Below are positions 61,297-64,000 of a DNA stretch of 64,000 bases, piece by piece. The position numbers and the translations under genes were made by a program. The notes beneath the pieces were generated by a model. The model had not been told where the DNA came from. It worked only from the letters and a program-made list of their open reading frames with translations, and ran no database searches. Source of the DNA: Sinotaia quadrata (lineage: Eukaryota > Mollusca > Gastropoda > Architaenioglossa > Viviparidae); assembly GCA_028829895.1 (NCBI GenBank), contig CM054179.1:68402891-68466890 (forward strand), written 5' to 3'. Every line of letters begins with the position of its first letter. The stretch's first letter is position 1.

Positions 61297-62862
61297 ACAG
61301 AGAAAATTTGTCCCTCCCTATTTTTAATTTAAATGTTATATAAGTTGCTAAATTGTCACAGTGACCCGAATTTGTGCACTTCTTATGGTGTTAGTTTGAA
61401 GTAAGCAGCCTAAGGCAAGAATATTCTAGGTTTGCTGACCTAATGGAAACTGAGTGAACAGTTTCCTATTATCCAATGATAAGCATTTAAGAGAATGAGA
61501 CTAGCCCAATGGGCTGACTTTAAGGTGTTCACTTGCGGTAGAGAATTCTACACCCTAATCACTTTTGAATTTGAAGTAGAATAAGAAATTCCAGCTTGAA
61601 GGCAGTCATTAGCTAGTGTGGAGAGTTTAATTGAGAGAGAATGGACTTACAAACATTTCATGCATTTTACTATGCTATGTTATACATGCGTTTACATAGA
61701 GAATGTAGTATGTGAATTAACTTTTATTGTTACAAATGTTTGAACTAAGCTGCACCCATGTGGTGTATCAATATGTGACATTGTTTGATACACTGTGTTT
61801 AATTTACTATATACATGTATGGGGGATAACGGATACCATTGCAGGAATTTAAGTTTGAGGATAAAATGTAAGATAGACTGGAGTTATATTGTGATGCATA
61901 TATGAAAACCGAAACTTAGGGTTGCTCCTTAACTAGATGATGCAGTGATCATGTGCCTTTTGGTTTTGAGTTTCACCCTGAGAGTAGGGAAACTTGCAGA
62001 TTGTGCTGTAGTTGTGTAAGTGTAAGTACGCTGTGCACTATTATTGCATCAAAGCAAATTAAGCTGGGTACATTCTAGAGAATTATGGTGGAGTAAAGTT
62101 ATCAGAATTGCTGAAATCGTATCCTACATGAAGGAGTGACAGGGAAGGAGACCTTCAAAAATATATATCTGCTGTCGGAGTTTCCAGTGGTGGAAACTTT
62201 GACATTATTACAGAGGAAATGTAAGGCTGTGGAAGCTGACATTGTGACATTGTTGCAAAAGCAAGTGGAAGACTGTCAAGCAGCTTAATCCAGGTCACAA
62301 AAGTTTACGCATTTAACTCTAATAACTCCATTTCTATTATCGGATAGGACTAACTTGGGATTTGTATTGATTCTATTGTTGTGATGTAAATTTATTATGT
62401 ACATGTATATGTAGTGAGATTTTACAACAATTTGTTACCCAATGTTAGTTCATGGAATAATGATGTCATCAATTTAATTGTAATTGTCTTATGTATAGTT
62501 TATTGTTCATTTAATAAATGTATTTTTACATTTATTGACTTTCTTATGCATATTGATATTGTTAACCTTATGTTGGAGAAGAAAGTGGGTGGGTGATGGC
62601 TCGCTAAATACAGATTAAAGACGTATTTGTCTTCTTTAGTAAGAAGTTTTCCACTCACGGAAAATGTTGTGTGATGTTGTGGAATAGAGAACGTTTACAA
62701 TGCCAAAATATTCGCCAAGTGAGAGTCGAGTGATGTCTATTGGACGAACATTAATAAAATAAATTTTATATTCTCATCACTTGAAATTAGTTATGAAAGA
62801 TTAATTAATAATAATAATAATTTCAATAACTAACTGGCATCCCGTGTCACACCAGCTATTCT
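61297..62862 (+). mobile_element. Interspersed repeat family A, copy 5 (fullest copy)
   Basis: Collinear with copy 4: aaatgttatataagttgcta (61331), cctattatccaatgataagc (61467), gagagagaatggacttacaa (61632), acctgtcttatgc-like middle blocks, aactctaataactccatttc (62315), atgatggctcgctaaat-like sequence (62594), agtgagagtcgagtgatgtc (62718) and the tail gaaattagttatgaaagatt, (AAT)n, gtgtcacacc. No nested insert. No ORF longer than chance. Diverged from copy 4 by eye at roughly a quarter of positions. Confidence 0.82.
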
Positions 62863-62939
62863 GACCGTTTTTATTCGGCAGTTCGAAAACTTTCGAATCC
62901 GGTGAACTTGAAGATAGTCTAAATATTTTTTTTTTATAG

Positions 62940-62979
62940 GTCTGACCTGAGCGCGTGACGTCATATGAACGGTACAAAG
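62940..62979 (+). other. Candidate 40-nt exon bounded by consensus splice sites
   Basis: A T-run acceptor (tttttttttatag|G at 62939) and a consensus donor (CAAAG|gtaagt at 62980) bracket 40 nt that contain a CRE-like TGACGTCA and an ATG (atgaacggtacaaag, MNGTK). The enclosed sequence is GC-richer than its flanks. It could be a small 5' UTR/first-coding exon of a gene to the right. No partner exon is seen. Confidence 0.3.
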
Positions 62980-64000
62980 GTAAGTGATTGATTGTCTCAT
63001 TGTGTCACTTCTTTAGAGTGGTTTTCACCTTTCAGTATTTATTTATATTTTACTTTGCCGAAGAAATTACACTTGTAGCTGAAAGGCAGTGTTCCGTAGA
63101 TAGATAAATAAATAAATAAATTATTTGAAGTCAAGCTCAAAGCTGCCCAGTCAGCGAAGAAGTCTTGATGATGTACATCTTTTAAAACAAAAACAACAAA
63201 AAACTCCATTATATTTATAAATGACTACTGTGGGGTTAAAGTGATCAAGACTGCTATATCTAGATGTCCATGTTTAGTTGTTTTTTTTTGTCCAGAAATT
63301 GTAGAGGTATACTCCAGGATAAGTTAATGCTTCATCACACCGATCAGTTGTGACTTCCATATGGTCATTAAATACCCTTAAAATCTAATACACATTCACA
63401 CAGATAAAATATTATTTTATATATTATAATTTAAAATGTAGTTAACAAATTATAGTCGGATTACCATCATATAATCCATATTTTTCATACATTAGTTTTT
63501 ATTACATTCAATTCACTCATTTTGCAAACAGGCAATATTATTAGAAACATGTACATGGAACTCAAAATAATATTAGCAAGACTAAGAGTATTGATAATTA
63601 ATTCTGTCACATTAATTGCTTTTATAATCGTAGGACAATTTGCAAAACTGCTTTTCATGAATACTAAATTATTTATACATATGATAATTGTACTTCAAAA
63701 TGTACAAAATTTAATCTTAAACTTTCATGTTTTGAAACTGTTTTATATTGATGGTTCACCAAAGAAAAAAAAGAATCGCCAGGAAGATGTTTAATAATCA
63801 CTAAGGTTTTGTGTTGTATTTTTGTTTGTATTCACATTAAAATTATTTGAAATGTTTATGCCTATACCTAAAATTCCAATTTGCATGCTCTCAATGAATT
63901 CAATAACAAGGTACATGTTGTTTAATTAATGAAAATTGTGTACTATAATGTTTTACCTATATTTTACATGCAGTACTATGAATATTTACTCAGGTCAGCA
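62980..64000. other. Right edge without supported gene
   Basis: AT-rich DNA. A 90-codon plus-strand opening at 63522-63794 is hydrophobic and A/T-codon rich with no recognisable motif. Treated as chance. Confidence 0.4.

Noticed and set aside
63522..63794. 90-codon hydrophobic plus-strand opening
   Set aside because: Ile/Leu/Phe-rich from AT-rich codons; no motif or splice support.
1..64000. CRISPR-like regular arrays
   Set aside because: Repeats are contiguous with no unique spacers, in a eukaryotic genome.
1..64000. tRNA genes
   Set aside because: I looked for GTTCGA/GTTCAA loops in cloverleaf context (for example 62888 and 59199) and found no matching A-box or acceptor stem.

Overview
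The window is AT-rich animal genomic DNA: interrupted genes with GT-AG introns, long dinucleotide tracts, dozens of minisatellites and decayed non-LTR retrotransposons. There are no bacterial-type operons. The gene family, the LINE types and an AAGGGAGATAAC-type motif near 39976 (common, as I remember it, in mollusc repeats) fit a lophotrochozoan, probably a mollusc. I cannot name the species.

One host gene is convincing. Four minus-strand exons (15209-15345, 12066-12258, 2884-3126 and 1-599) join in matching phase into a class A GPCR of the myosuppressin/FMRFamide-receptor (DMSR) and sex-peptide-receptor type. The model runs from the start codon through TM7 into the C-terminal tail, 390 residues, and leaves the window at base 1. 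Its introns hold most of the repeats between 0.6 and 15.2 kb. One of these is a minisatellite grown from the exon 2 splice-donor junction. Another holding is a decayed coding relic at 10268-10844.

From 15.6 to 64 kb I find no intact protein gene. The DNA is mobile-element relics and tandem repeats. There are three kinds of LINE: (i) an R2-group-like type with RT, zinc knuckle and restriction-like endonuclease (41.8-44.3 and 55.0-58.6 kb, 3' tails at 4.6, 5.5 and 43.0 kb); (ii) an RT LINE at 28.1-30.2 kb; (iii) an RNase H-bearing LINE at 7.3-9.3 kb. Two unnamed interspersed families also recur. Family A (about 1.6 kb) lies at 5.7, 12.9, 20.8, 27.6-31.4 and 61.3 kb. Family B (about 1.2 kb, LTR-like) lies at 15.6 and 49.1 kb, with a fragment at 19.2 kb. 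At 27.3-31.66 kb a LINE is nested in a family A copy that is itself nested in an 80-90-bp tandem array.

The most interesting theme is minisatellite birth. At least six arrays start from a segment whose single-copy ancestor can still be read: an exon/donor junction, a LINE RT thumb, a LINE endonuclease leader, a LINE 3' end, and family A and B interiors. A possible 40-nt exon at 62940-62979 (+) suggests a second transcription unit at the right edge. All coordinates come from reading by eye; no alignment or search was run.
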